DNA of 46,073 nt from Clostridiales bacterium (GTDB lineage: Bacteria > Bacillota > Clostridia > Lachnospirales > WQUN01), in NCBI GenBank assembly GCA_031270945.1, contig JAISWZ010000647.1, positions 1-46,073 of the forward strand, given 5' to 3'. Positions 7,227-20,837 of the stretch are shown in pieces. The notes beneath the pieces are model-generated. The model did no database searches. It saw nothing but the letters and a program-made list of their open reading frames with translations, and was not told the DNA's origin. Within the stretch, counting starts at the first letter, position 1; each line of letters opens with the position of its first letter. The position numbers and the translations under genes are program-made.

Positions 7227-7440
7227 GGTTCAGAAACATATCGGCGGGGCCATCGTATACATCCCTCAAAAGAGGGAAAAACGCGCCAACTGGGGCCAGT
7301 TGAGCGGCATCCGGGAAGAGCTTAGAACCAGGAACCAGTCGATTTTGAGCTGCTATAAAAGCGGCGTTTCCGTGGATGAGTTGATGGATGAATATTGCTT
7401 GTCGGAAGCCAGCATCCGCAAGATTATTTACAGCAAGTAG
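7171..7440 (+). CDS. CD3324-like small DNA-binding protein
   Basis: 89 residues from TTG 7171, which has GAGGAG 9 bases upstream. The protein begins M-K-L-K-Y-L-N-A-K-D-V-L-P and continues with I-Y-I-P-Q-K-like, W-G-Q-L-S-G-I-R-E-E-L and a C-terminal helix-turn-helix (V-D-E-L-M-D-E-Y-C-L-S-E-A-S-I-R-K-I). From memory this matches a clostridial family named after CD3324, related to Mor-type activators. A longer frame from TTG 7123 is open, but the family N-terminus fits 7171. Target genes unknown. Confidence 0.7.
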   Translation: MKLKYLNAKDVLPPDLLAEVQKHIGGAIVYIPQKREKRANWGQLSGIREELRTRNQSILSCYKSGVSVDELMDEYCLSEASIRKIIYSK

Positions 7441-7633
7441 CGAGCCAAAGCGCCGGCCATGGCGCCCGACGGGCTCAGGCCTCCCTGGCCATGTTTGAAA
7501 CGCTCGTTTTGAGCAGGCATTGCGCAAACATTATCACGATGCTGCGCATGTTCAAGAGAAAACTTACAAGCAATAATGAATAATCCTAGATAATTCTCTT
7601 GACTTTTTTTGATGATATTTTTTACGATTTTCC

Positions 7634-7661
7634 AGCCCGGAAGCCTTGCTTTCGGGCTTTT
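7634..7661 (+). terminator. Rho-independent terminator
   Basis: AGCCCGGAAGC (7634-7644) pairs with GCTTTCGGGCT (7648-7658, one G-U) and is followed by TTTT. It lies about 190 bases after the CD3324-like gene; nothing else is seen in that gap. Confidence 0.8.
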
Positions 7662-7720
7662 GTCATAGTTTTGCCACTTTCTCAGAAACCTGGATCCGAT
7701 AAATAATCTTTTAAAATAGA

Positions 7721-7749
7721 TTGACATCTCGCCATAAAAGAGTTAAAAT
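7721..7749 (+). promoter_or_regulatory. Strong sigma-A promoter of the HPr-like gene
   Basis: Consensus TTGACA (7721-7726), 17-base spacer, TAAAAT (7744-7749). Start expected near 7756, giving a leader of about 450 bases before the HPr-like ORF. Confidence 0.8.
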
Positions 7750-7755
7750 ATCAAT

Positions 7756-8053
7756 GAATATGCTGTCGAGCGATGCTCGCCATCGTAAAGGCGTATCCCA
7801 GGGTTTTTTATGGCTTGAAAAAGTCCGGAGTTAGAGTGTTTGCGGCAATTTTAAGCTTATTTAATGCTTTGGGAGTTTGCCATCGTTAGCGCGTACCGGT
7901 ATTCGTTCCGGATTCGCGCCAGAGGCGCGAAATGCAGCGTATTTAAAAATTCCAAACGGCGCAGGAAAAGCACTGGCGGATATGCTCGGGCTCAACGAGC
8001 AAGCTCGCCGGACTTTCCAAGCCGTGAAACTAATTTTTGGATATGCTCTATAT
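7756..8053 (+). other. Long 5' leader with degraded repeat sequence
   Basis: No gene here. It holds a diverged family 1-like segment (GCGTATCCCAGGG at about 7789, TGGCTTGAAAAAGTCCG resembling the interior of copy a) and fragments of family 2 (ATCGTTAGCGCG). Short open frames crossing it look repeat-derived. Confidence 0.4.
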
Positions 8054-8161
8054 ACTGATGAATGGCATGATTTAGAATTTTCTTATCGTTAGCGAGAGCG
8101 GCCCGACTGGGTTCTGAGGCGGGCAATGATAAGAAAATTCAACATTTGAGCATTCGTCAGT
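8054..8161 (+). repeat. Palindromic repeat family 2, complete 108-bp copy
   Basis: Ends ACTGATGAA / TTCGTCAGT. Inside, a 16-bp inverted repeat with one mismatch, GAATTTTCTTATCGTT / AATGATAAGAAAATTC, surrounds a GCCCG/CGGGC stem. Compared with the reverse complement of 30114-30221 it has the same length and seven differences. It lies in the leader of the HPr-like gene, some 35 bases before the ribosome binding site. Confidence 0.9.
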
Positions 8162-8203
8162 ACAGCCTCTGCACTTGAGCGCTCAATACAAGGAGGAATC
8201 TTT

Positions 8204-8434
8204 ATGAAATCCATTAACCTCGTTTTGAACACCATTGACAAGGTAAAAGGCTTTGTCAACACCATCTCCACTTTTGACGGAGCTTTCGACCTCGCATCCG
8301 ACAGGTATGTCGTAGACGCAAAGTCAATAATGGGCATCTTCAGCCTCGATCTTGGCAAGCCCCTTCGCCTTGATATCCACGACGCAAAAGAGGCCGACAA
8401 GGTCGAAGAGCTGCTTAAGGAGTACTTGGCATAG
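8204..8434 (+). CDS. HPr-family protein lacking the active-site histidine
   Basis: 76 residues, near normal HPr length. The HPr motif D-A-K-S-I-M-G-I-F-S-L-D-L (normal HPr: N-A-K-S-I-M-G) is well kept, including the position of the regulatory Ser, and the C-terminal helix ends E-E-L-L-K-E-Y-L. The region that normally carries G-L-H-A-R-P reads N-T-I-D-K-V-K-G-F-V, so no phosphocarrier His is present. It cannot relay phosphate as HPr does. Such His-less HPr paralogues occur in Clostridia with unknown, possibly regulatory, roles. ATG 8204 has AAGGAGG upstream; its own strong promoter is at 7721. Confidence 0.85.
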   Translation: MKSINLVLNTIDKVKGFVNTISTFDGAFDLASDRYVVDAKSIMGIFSLDLGKPLRLDIHDAKEADKVEELLKEYLA

Positions 8435-8481
8435 CCATAAGGCTTTGCTCTAGCGAGCGGTTTGCCGCCCGTATGCCCCTG

Positions 8482-8564
8482 TCCCGAAATGGCATTGAAA
8501 GCGCAGCTTTCCGTTGTTTCGGGATGGCCCCCCATGGGGCCAAGCGCTTGATCTCAAGCTTGTC
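8482..8564 (+). other. Structured 3' region of the HPr-like transcript
   Basis: TCCCGAAA (8482-8489) pairs with TTTCGGGA (8517-8524), enclosing GAAAGC-gca-GCTTTC (8497-8511). TGGCCCC-ccat-GGGGCCA (8525-8542) and a GCTTGA/TCAAGC palindrome follow before the terminator. It may be a processed 3' RNA or a separate small RNA; no promoter of its own is clear. Confidence 0.4.
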
Positions 8565-8594
8565 GGAGCAGCACAACAATGCTCTAAATTGCTA

Positions 8595-8624
8595 ACACCC
8601 GCAGCCTTGGCTGCGGGTGTTTTT
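8595..8624 (+). terminator. Rho-independent terminator
   Basis: ACACCCGCAG (8595-8604) and CTGCGGGTGT (8611-8620) form a perfect 10-pair stem, then TTTT. It ends the HPr-like transcript. Confidence 0.9.
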
Positions 8625-8756
8625 GAGTGTATAGCTAAAACTCCGCCAGAAGTCAAGAAACCCAGAGGCTTGGGCTTTTGGGTGTGATTTCAAAAGATAT
8701 TTTTGGAAACGCTTGTTTCGGCCCTTTTATCGGATTGCAAATGATAACTGGGCAAC

Positions 8757-8794
8757 AAAAGGCTGAAGGCACAGGATCTGCCTTCAGCCTTTTT
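8757..8794. terminator. Bidirectional terminator
   Basis: GGCTGAAGGC (8761-8770) and GCCTTCAGCC (8780-8789) are flanked by AAAA upstream and TTTTT downstream, so the hairpin can work on both strands. It may serve the minus-strand hydrolase/exporter transcript from 9096. Confidence 0.8.
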
Positions 8795-9095
8795 GAATTA
8801 GATTTCAGGGCGCTTTGTCCGTTTTTACTGCTTTTCAGCTCATTTCTTGCCTATTAGCTGAATTAGAGTTTTTAAACTTACACCATAACCTCTTGACTCT
8901 TTTTTATTGCGTTCTATTTCTATTTGTTCCGTTTCATCTCTTTTTAGGCCTTTATAAAACCAGCCCTATATCTCTATTTGTTCCCCCAACCTTGCCCATT
9001 ATTACTCAATTCCATATCCATCCATGGCTCTCCATATCATTCATTTACCCGAGATGCTTCCCAACTTCTTGCCTTCCCTACACGCATGCCCCTTC
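8795..9095 (-). other. Gene-free stretch, purine-rich on the minus strand
   Basis: Pyrimidine-rich on the plus strand and AT-rich, unlike neighbouring genes. Read on the minus strand it follows the hydrolase stop codon and repeats motifs such as AACAAATAGA and AAAGAGATGAAA. A 94-codon plus-strand frame here has no ribosome binding site and looks spurious. Confidence 0.5.
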
Positions 9096-9947
9096 TTAAA
9101 AATCCGGCCCAATAACCACCGACGCAAATCCGGGGTTCGCGAAGTCATTCATCGTAAGGCCATCTATCGCGCAAACCCGAGCTGCTGGGCTTATGGGCGT
9201 TTCATAGGGGATTCCGTTCTCGTAAACAGCCTCGACTGCCGCCCTCTTGAATAGCCTGACGCTATCGACATTGAGGGGTTGCGGGACATGGGAGGCGTAT
9301 ATTCGAACGGGGTTAAGCTCGATTATCTTGTCCAGCGACTCTACAAGCGCGGCCCGCCCTACCGACTCGGGCAGGAACAGCCAGCAAAACGCGTTGGCGG
9401 CGTCTCCGACATAAAGCCATTTCAGCTCCTCCCAGTAAAACGAGAGGCTTCCTGGGGTATGCCCTGGAGTTGCTATAGCTCTGATCGTGGCCCCGCCTAG
9501 GTCAAAGCGTTCTCCCTCGCTTATGGGCTTCAGGTTGCCAGCGCCTTGGGCAATGTATTTTTCCAGGTCAAAGTTTTCCGGAAGGCCCCGAACCAGCTTG
9601 CCTGTGCGATAATCCAGGAACTCTTCGGCGTTTTGCGCTGATCTTGCGCGGTAATCTCGTGAAGTGTGCTTTGCGCAGAGATCGAGATCCTTCTCGCTAA
9701 TAAAAACTGGCTCGTCAAACTGGGCGTTGCCGCAAGCGTGGTCGACGTGGCCATGCGTGTTGACGATGATCAAGGGCTTGTCGGTCAGGCTTTTGATGAC
9801 AGCCTTCAGATCTCCGTACGCATGCCCAGTGTCTATGAGCAAGGCCTTGTCGCTTCCTATGATGAGATCGACGTACACGTTCTCATAGCTTGTGATTCTT
9901 TTGGCGTTTTCGCCTGTTTCCTCGATTCGGTAATAGCTTTCTGGCAT
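9096..9947 (-). CDS. Metallo-beta-lactamase-fold hydrolase
   Basis: 283 residues of the glyoxalase II-like MBL superfamily. The metal motif T-H-G-H-V-D-H-A is intact, followed by the second metal region T-P-G-H-T-P-G-S and D-A (Y-V-G-D-A-A) and the late His in Y-A-S-H-V-P. It should be a cytosolic hydrolase with two metal ions; substrate not predictable. Start 9947 is chosen because AAAGGAGGAG lies 5 bases upstream; an in-frame ATG at 9974 has no such site. It is 47 bases after the exporter ATPase on the same strand and probably cotranscribed. Confidence 0.88.
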   Translation of the reverse strand: MPESYYRIEETGENAKRITSYENVYVDLIIGSDKALLIDTGHAYGDLKAVIKSLTDKPLIIVNTHGHVDHACGNAQFDEPVFISEKDLDLCAKHTSRDYRARSAQNAEEFLDYRTGKLVRGLPENFDLEKYIAQGAGNLKPISEGERFDLGGATIRAIATPGHTPGSLSFYWEELKWLYVGDAANAFCWLFLPESVGRAALVESLDKIIELNPVRIYASHVPQPLNVDSVRLFKRAAVEAVYENGIPYETPISPAARVCAIDGLTMNDFANPGFASVVIGPDF

Positions 9948-9994
9948 TGCTTCTCCTCCTTTGGTTCTTGGCAAGCTTGCCGTTTCAGGCTCTC

Positions 9995-10687
9995 CTACAT
10001 TTTAGACATGTAAAGGCTTCTATACGTCTCATCCAAGCTTACGTTTTGAGATCTTGGCAATTCCTTTTTGATCACGCCATTTTTTAAAAACACAAACCTT
10101 GTCCCAATGTCTTTGAGAAAGTCAAGGATATGGCTGGATATAAGAATGACACAGTCTTGCTTTCCCGCCGCCACAAGCTCGTCCTTCAAAAGTATCAGGC
10201 TTTGGGAGTCAAGGCCGTTTGCTGGCTCATCGAGAATTATAAGCTTTGGGTAATGCATCAAGGCAGAGATGACCCCTACCCTTTTCTTGAGTCCCATCGA
10301 CAGCTCCTGGAGCTTGTAGCCTTTTCTCTTTAGCAGGTCAAACTTGGCCAGAAGCCTGTAGATGTCGCCGTTTGGCTCTCCTTTGTACTTTATCCCCCAG
10401 ATGAACCCAAGGAAGTTTTCAACTGTGATCTTGTCGTAGTAGTATGGTGATTCCTCAAGAAAGCCAATCTCTTTCTTGGCTTCGATGTCGCTTGTGCTAA
10501 GGTCTCCGATCAGGCATTCGCCCCCGTCGCTTTGAGCGATGCCCGCTATCATGTTAAAGGCAGTGGTTTTGCCTGACCCGTTTGGCCCGATCAGGCATAC
10601 GATCTCGCCAGGCTCAGCTTTAAGGAAGAAAGGCTTTAGCCCTTTGCCGTTTGGGTAAATCTTCTTGATCCCGTTTACAGTCAGCAA
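9995..10687 (-). CDS. ABC exporter ATP-binding subunit
   Basis: 230-residue ATPase of the ABC-2/bacteriocin-antibiotic export type. Walker A G-P-N-G-S-G-K-T-T, signature L-S-M-G-L-K-K-R-V (a drifted L-S-G-G-Q, common in this subfamily), Walker B L-I-I-L-D-E-P-A-N-G-L-D and the S-S-H switch. The start is TTG 10687, one base after the permease stop, with GGAGGG about 9 bases upstream, so translation is coupled. Partner of the permease at 10689-12038; cargo unknown. Confidence 0.9.
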   Translation of the reverse strand: MLTVNGIKKIYPNGKGLKPFFLKAEPGEIVCLIGPNGSGKTTAFNMIAGIAQSDGGECLIGDLSTSDIEAKKEIGFLEESPYYYDKITVENFLGFIWGIKYKGEPNGDIYRLLAKFDLLKRKGYKLQELSMGLKKRVGVISALMHYPKLIILDEPANGLDSQSLILLKDELVAAGKQDCVILISSHILDFLKDIGTRFVFLKNGVIKKELPRSQNVSLDETYRSLYMSKM

Positions 10688-10688
10688 A

Positions 10689-12038
10689 TCACCAAGCCCT
10701 CCATTTTTTCGCGCCTATTCTCATTCCGCACACAATCATTATTACCGGAAAGAGCGGTATGAGCATCATAAAGTCTCCAAGCAGCAGGGGCATGTCTGTC
10801 GTGTTTTTCACCTTTGGGAAATATAGCATGATGATGCTTGAGTTGTAAAAAAACAAGAGCTCTGACCAGAGCATCAAGCCTATCAGGAGAATTATGGCGC
10901 TCAGAGCCGTTATCTTTCCCATGCCAAATTCTGCGGCAAGCAAGGCCAACGGGCAGGGAAGGGAGTACAAAGCGGCAAGCGCAGCCTTCATCAAGACAAA
11001 ATCCTTGAACTTGATAGGCAGGGTCTTGTACACTCCCACAAACAGCGAGTCAACAACAAGCACGTCCTGAATCTTTAATGATAGCACCCAGCATATGATT
11101 GCCAGGTAGATCGCGAGATGCACAAGAATGCTTCCTCTAAGCATAGTTGACGCCCATATTCCCAGCGCCACCGCGCCAACCTGGATTGCCATGAATATCT
11201 TGCTGGAAAACGCCACCCCCAGATCTCTTTTCATGAATGACTTGAGCGGGCTTCCGACAGTGATCCGAACCCGGCTTCGCCTTCTTCTTCTAGGTTTTCC
11301 TACAGTGTAAACCGAAAGCTTCAGGAACCGCTGCCTAAAGAATATCCAAAAGAGAAGCGCTGTCCCAAGCGTGATCATGGCCATCGAAGCAAAAGAGGAA
11401 AAGAATGAGAAGGATATGAAGTCCATCACCCTCATTCTTGCCAGATGCCTGACCATTTCCTCCACAGTCTGGAACAAGAGCATGCCTTCAACATAGGTCT
11501 CTTTGTAAGCCTTGGTGAATATGGCCGCAAGCGCCAGAATAATGGATATGTCCTTGAGAAGGGTTGATTTTTGCGAATTGAACAGCGTAATGTATATGGA
11601 GGAAAGAATAGCTGCCCACAAGAAGCACAGAGCGGACATTGCCAGGCACGTTATAGCCCCAGGCCATCCCAGCTCCGCCTCTACCCCGTAGATGCAAGCG
11701 TATCCTGTAGTTGCCATTAAAAAGGGGATCTTCACCTTGGACAGGCAGTAGACGAAGAGCTCATTTCCGCTAAACCCGATCTTTTTCAAAAGCAGGATCT
11801 CCTGCCCGCCAAGGATATAACGGATCTTGCTGGTAGTGAACACGCACGTGCCCAGCAGGTACATCAAGCCCAGCAATCCCCTGGATTCAAGGGTCAATTC
11901 GGATTGGCCAAACTTGGCGAAGGCAAAGGAAGCGGCCACTAGCAAGATCCATGGCAAAATATGCACTAGCGCTATGGCTGCGCCTCTAATTATCCCTCTA
12001 AACACAATCCTGGAAAAGTACAGCCTGATGTTTCTCAA
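10689..12038 (-). CDS. ABC-2-type exporter permease
   Basis: 449 residues, very hydrophobic, with about 10-12 predicted membrane helices and an Arg-rich cytoplasmic loop (K-P-R-R-R-R-R-S-R) in the middle. This fits a fused ABC-2-like permease working with the ATPase that follows. TTG 12038 is preceded by GGGGGCTGAGG. No family-specific motif is recognised, so export of a peptide, drug or lipid is possible. The intergenic region behind it holds the GH53 terminator. Confidence 0.8.
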   Translation of the reverse strand: MRNIRLYFSRIVFRGIIRGAAIALVHILPWILLVAASFAFAKFGQSELTLESRGLLGLMYLLGTCVFTTSKIRYILGGQEILLLKKIGFSGNELFVYCLSKVKIPFLMATTGYACIYGVEAELGWPGAITCLAMSALCFLWAAILSSIYITLFNSQKSTLLKDISIILALAAIFTKAYKETYVEGMLLFQTVEEMVRHLARMRVMDFISFSFFSSFASMAMITLGTALLFWIFFRQRFLKLSVYTVGKPRRRRRSRVRITVGSPLKSFMKRDLGVAFSSKIFMAIQVGAVALGIWASTMLRGSILVHLAIYLAIICWVLSLKIQDVLVVDSLFVGVYKTLPIKFKDFVLMKAALAALYSLPCPLALLAAEFGMGKITALSAIILLIGLMLWSELLFFYNSSIIMLYFPKVKNTTDMPLLLGDFMMLIPLFPVIMIVCGMRIGAKKWRAW

Positions 12039-12166
12039 ACCTCAGCCCCCTAGAAGCAAAACCCAGCTAATTTTAAGCCCGAGGCGCATAAAACAATCAT
12101 CGCGCCTGTTTCAGAAATTTCGGGACATGCACTGCACATTGCTACTAACAGAATACAGCAAACAAC

Positions 12167-12193
12167 AAAAAAAGGCAAGCCCGAAGGCTTGCC
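12167..12193 (-). terminator. Rho-independent terminator of the gan locus
   Basis: On the minus strand GGCAAGCC-ttcg-GGCTTGCC is followed by TTTTTTT. It ends the GH53 transcript. The rest of the 12039-12300 gap shows no other gene. Confidence 0.9.
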
Positions 12194-12300
12194 AAGAAAT
12201 TTGTTCCAAAAAACAAGAATTCAAATTTTGCGAACAGCTCATTTTGATTTGCGCCCAGGCGCAAAACGGCGCAGAGCTTCTTGCTTGCTTGCCTGCCTGT

Positions 12301-17205
<4,905 letters not shown>

Positions 17206-17244
17206 TCATCCCCCTTAATAAATCAACAAAGCGGCCAGGGCATA

Positions 17245-17258
17245 AAACGCTTGCGTTT
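17245..17258. promoter_or_regulatory. Perfect AAACGC-TT-GCGTTT palindrome upstream of ganB
   Basis: A 6-2-6 perfect palindrome in the 220-bp gap between ganQ and ganB, about 45 bases before the ganB start. It resembles LacI/CcpA-class operators. A weak TTGGCA...TATAAA pair with a 19-base spacer lies just upstream on the minus strand. It could give the galactanase separate control. Confidence 0.4.
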
Positions 17259-17422
17259 CAGGCTTCTTTTATATGCCCTCACGAGAACGATATGCCAATC
17301 TTTTCGTTCCCCCAGAACATCAGCCGCGTTAAGCTTTTTAAGAAAATTTCTTCAAACCCCTAGCTCCAGCGCATGGGAACACAAAAGCTCTTTGCCCCCA
17401 AATTTCTCCTGCTGACGCTATC

Positions 17423-18268
17423 TTACTCTTTTACCGCCGCTCCTCCCAAAGACGTGACCAGCATCTTCTGTGTCACAGCGAAGAAGATGATAAACGGCAC
17501 AGCTACGATAAGGGATCCTGCGGCAAAGTTTGTGAAATCGTTCTTCTTGTCAGTGATAAAGCTGAACAGCCCCAAAGCCAGGGTCTGCTGTTCCGGGCTC
17601 CTTAGGACCATCTTTGGGAATATGAAGTCCATCCAGGGACCTGTGAAGCTGGTGATTCCAAGGAAAATCAAAATCGGCTTGGCTATTGGCATGATAATGG
17701 TAGCCCAGATCCTGACGTTTCCAGCTCCGTCTATCCTGGCCGCCTCGTCCAGGGATCTTGGGATGTTGTCCAGGTAGCTTTTGACCAGCCAGGTATTGTA
17801 AGGGATGTTGCCTGCCAGATACACGAGCACAAGCCCCCACAGGCTGTCGAACAAGCCGATCCGGTTTATGATCACGTATATGGCCACCATTCCGACAAAC
17901 GACGGAAAGATCTGAAGAATCAAAAGCGCCATCATCATGGATTTCTTGAAGGTGAACTTGAATCTCGAAAAAACATACGCGCCCAGGGAAGCGACCAAAA
18001 GAGTTCCCAAGCTAGTAGCTATGGCAATCACCAGGGTGTTTCCGAACCAGAGCGGATAGTTGGTGTCGCTGAGCAAATGGATAAAGTGCTCCAGCGTAAC
18101 GCCTTTTCCGAAGGGCGTGATCGGCATGTCTGAAATGCTGTTGCCCGGAGTGAACGCGGATGAAAGGACGTAGACCAACGGGTAAAGCACCGCTAGCGCA
18201 ACTATGCACAGAAAGGCTATGACAATGCCAGAGGCGATCTTAAGCCCAAGCTTTTCAGCTCTAGACAT
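17423..18268 (-). CDS. ganQ: Galacto-oligosaccharide ABC permease (MalG-like)
   Basis: 281-residue inner-membrane permease with six predicted helices and the MalG-type cytoplasmic EAA loop D-E-A-A-R-I-D-G-A-G-N. Its start codon overlaps or abuts the ganP stop at 18268, so the two are translationally coupled. With GanP it forms the channel for galactan oligomers delivered by GanS. No ATPase gene is present in the locus, as in other Bacillota where MsmX energises several importers. Confidence 0.9.
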   Translation of the reverse strand: MSRAEKLGLKIASGIVIAFLCIVALAVLYPLVYVLSSAFTPGNSISDMPITPFGKGVTLEHFIHLLSDTNYPLWFGNTLVIAIATSLGTLLVASLGAYVFSRFKFTFKKSMMMALLILQIFPSFVGMVAIYVIINRIGLFDSLWGLVLVYLAGNIPYNTWLVKSYLDNIPRSLDEAARIDGAGNVRIWATIIMPIAKPILIFLGITSFTGPWMDFIFPKMVLRSPEQQTLALGLFSFITDKKNDFTNFAAGSLIVAVPFIIFFAVTQKMLVTSLGGAAVKE

Positions 18269-19557
18269 TACAGCTCACCTTCCTTGTACGATTTCGTCCT
18301 CCTGAAGTTGAAAACCGCGAACGGAGCCAGCACTATGAAGATCATTACCGCAAGCGCCGAGGCGTACTGGTACTTTTGGAGGTTTATAGTCAAGTTGTAG
18401 ATCCATGTGACCAGAATGTCCGTGCCTTTGGCCGAGGTGACCGTGCTGTCGGCCACTACCGGGTTTCCTCCCGTCAGGAAGAATATCGCCCCAAAGTTGT
18501 TGATGTTGGCGGTGAAGGACATCACTATAAGGGGAGCGGTCTGGTAAATCACCAGAGGCAGGGTGATCCTTCTAAAAATCTGAAGGCTCCCTGCGCCGTC
18601 AATGCGGGCCGCTTCAAAGATGTCACTGGATATTGCGGTCATCGTTCCTAGAGTGAGAAGCATGAAATACGGAAAGCCGCACCACAGGTTTATCATGACT
18701 GTCGTGAACTTGGCCAGCCAAGGATCGGAGAGCCAGGCTATCGGAGTTGAGACAAGGCCTATGGACATGAGCGTCCGGTTCACGACGCCAAAGGCGCCAT
18801 TAAGCATGTTCTTCCATACAAGCATGCTAACGACAGAGGGAACGGCGTATGGAAGGATGAAAATCGTCCTAAAGACCGGCGCTATCTTTGTCTTGCTTCC
18901 GCTTAGGATAGCAGCCATGATCATTCCGCCAAAGTAGCAGGTGATCGTAGACAGGAATGCCCATGTCACAGTCCAAAGCGCTACCCTTCCCAGTGCGCCG
19001 GTCCATGTGGCGTCTCCTCCAAAGAGATGGACGAAGTTGTCTAGCCCCACCCAGTCCACTGTGTTGGCTGGAGGGATGTTTCCAGGAGTCGAGTAATTGG
19101 TGAAGGCTACGCAAGCGGAGAATACCAGCGGAACCACCACAAAGAAAAGTATCAGCAAGACTGTAGGCGCAAGAGCGACCACTGGAAAAGCGGTTCCTGA
19201 CAAGTCAAGCCCTTTCGACTTCTGCCATCCATTCGCTTCTATCTCGCGCGAAATCAAAAGCGCGCTTTTTATCGATATGTAATATAACGCCGCCAACAAG
19301 AGACAGACCGCCAGCACGGTTATGCCGTCTATCAGCATGAACATGGAGTTGTCGCGAAGCTTCACGGGAAGATCCGGCTGGGGGCTTCCAAGCGTCACCA
19401 GCTGAACTATCTTCGGAGCGATAACCCCAGGAATAAGCGCAATGAACGCTATCTCCACCAGCGCGAACAAAATGCCCTTGACTCGTTGCCTTAGCACTGT
19501 GAGATGGGCAAGGCCCATGAAAACGCAAGACAGGGCTAACACCTTGGAGCGTTTCAT
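18268..19557 (-). CDS. ganP: Galacto-oligosaccharide ABC permease (MalF-like)
   Basis: 429-residue permease with an N-terminal membrane region followed by the MalF-type core and EAA loop (F-E-A-A-R-I-D-G-A-G-S). Length and layout match B. subtilis GanP. It starts 11 bases after the GanS stop and runs into ganQ. Role: import of beta-1,4-galacto-oligosaccharides. Confidence 0.9.
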   Translation of the reverse strand: MKRSKVLALSCVFMGLAHLTVLRQRVKGILFALVEIAFIALIPGVIAPKIVQLVTLGSPQPDLPVKLRDNSMFMLIDGITVLAVCLLLAALYYISIKSALLISREIEANGWQKSKGLDLSGTAFPVVALAPTVLLILFFVVVPLVFSACVAFTNYSTPGNIPPANTVDWVGLDNFVHLFGGDATWTGALGRVALWTVTWAFLSTITCYFGGMIMAAILSGSKTKIAPVFRTIFILPYAVPSVVSMLVWKNMLNGAFGVVNRTLMSIGLVSTPIAWLSDPWLAKFTTVMINLWCGFPYFMLLTLGTMTAISSDIFEAARIDGAGSLQIFRRITLPLVIYQTAPLIVMSFTANINNFGAIFFLTGGNPVVADSTVTSAKGTDILVTWIYNLTINLQKYQYASALAVMIFIVLAPFAVFNFRRTKSYKEGEL

Positions 19558-19568
19558 GCGAAGCCTCC

Positions 19569-20819
19569 CTACTCGCTTATAATCACTGTGTTCAAAGAAT
19601 CCATCTCCGCCTGAGGATCAGCGCCATCCCAGATGTTGGCGAAAGCGGAGTTGGCGGAATCCCAAAACTTGCCCATCTGAGGAATCGAAGGCATCGGGTA
19701 CGCGTAATCCATCTGTCCAAGAAGCCCAGTTGCGTACTCTCCGTATTCCCCTCCAAGCTGAACGCTTACGGATGGAAGAGCCCCTGTTATGTCGTACCGC
19801 AAAGACTGGATCTCGCTAGACAGCAAAAACTCAGCAAACTCGGACACTTCAGCGGGATGGTCGGTATAAGCTGAAACGCACAGAAGCCTTGTTCCGGAAA
19901 AGCTTAGAGCCGGAGTTGACTCGCCTGGCAACGCAGGAAGGGTTGTCACTCCAAAGTTTATGCCAGCGTCCTTGAAGTTCTTGAAGTTCCAAGGCCCAGT
20001 AATATGCATTGCCACCTGCCCGCCTTGGAAAAGGCCGTCCACTGTGCTTGTAGCCAGATCAGCCGCCGCTACGGGAAGGATCTCGCTCTTAAGGCTTGAG
20101 AATATCTTCACTCCAACAAGAGCGTCTGCCGTGTTCAGATATGTGTTCGCCGTGTCAGTGCCGCTTGGGCCAAACAATGTGTTGCCTTTTGCTGAGGCAA
20201 ACAGCACCTCATAATATCCATTTCCGGGATCAATGACAAACGCGTACTTGCCAGGATTCGCGGCATTGAATTCCTTGCCGAAGCTTATGAGTTCTTCCCA
20301 TGTCTTAGGAGGCTCAGGGCACAAATCCTTGTTGTAGAACAACGCATAGGTCTCAGTTGATTGCGGGTATCCATACACTTTCCCGTCATACGTTGCCGCC
20401 TTGAGGCAGCCTTCCAGCACGTCAGCCTTTAGGTCAACAGCCAGCACATGCCCGTTAGTGACCAGCTCCCCTATCTTGTCGTGAGGCACCGCAAACAGAT
20501 CAGCTCCAACCCCGGCAGGGCCGTCAAGCGCGATCTGCGTGGAGGTGTCTCCAAGCTCCACATGCTTGTACTCGACTGTCACATTGGGATGGGACTCCTT
20601 GTACTTTGCTGCGGCTTGTTGCAGCCATTGGTCTGGGCCGCCTTCTGATTCCCAGACAACGATGGATATTGGTTCCGCTGCCGCTGGTGCCGCAGGCGCC
20701 TGCGTCTGCGCCGCCGCGTTGCTGGATGGCGTTTGCGCCGCCGGGCTTGCGCCCCCAGCGCACCCGGCCATGGCAAACGCCAGCGCCAAGGCAAGAATTA
20801 ATGCAAGTGCTCTTTTCAT
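19569..20819 (-). CDS. ganS: Galacto-oligosaccharide-binding lipoprotein
   Basis: 416-residue family 1 solute-binding protein. A lipoprotein signal peptide ends at the lipobox A-M-A-G-C, followed by a low-complexity Ala/Pro/Gln linker and the binding fold (P-I-S-I-V-V-W-E-S-E-G-G). ATG 20819 is chosen because GGAGGGG lies 6 bases upstream; an in-frame start further up (20864) has none and falls in a hairpin. First gene of ganS-ganP-ganQ-ganB, driven by the promoter at 21027-20999 with a LacI-type operator at the start point and a perfect hairpin in the leader. Confidence 0.9.
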   Translation of the reverse strand: MKRALALILALALAFAMAGCAGGASPAAQTPSSNAAAQTQAPAAPAAAEPISIVVWESEGGPDQWLQQAAAKYKESHPNVTVEYKHVELGDTSTQIALDGPAGVGADLFAVPHDKIGELVTNGHVLAVDLKADVLEGCLKAATYDGKVYGYPQSTETYALFYNKDLCPEPPKTWEELISFGKEFNAANPGKYAFVIDPGNGYYEVLFASAKGNTLFGPSGTDTANTYLNTADALVGVKIFSSLKSEILPVAAADLATSTVDGLFQGGQVAMHITGPWNFKNFKDAGINFGVTTLPALPGESTPALSFSGTRLLCVSAYTDHPAEVSEFAEFLLSSEIQSLRYDITGALPSVSVQLGGEYGEYATGLLGQMDYAYPMPSIPQMGKFWDSANSAFANIWDGADPQAEMDSLNTVIISE

Positions 20820-20837
20820 GCTGTACCCCTCCTGTTT

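Noticed and set aside
7877..8092. 71-codon plus-strand frame in the HPr leader
   Set aside because: Derived from diverged repeat sequence; it ends inside the 108-bp element.
8815..9099. 94-codon hydrophobic plus-strand frame
   Set aside because: Caused by pyrimidine-rich DNA; no ribosome site and no family resemblance.
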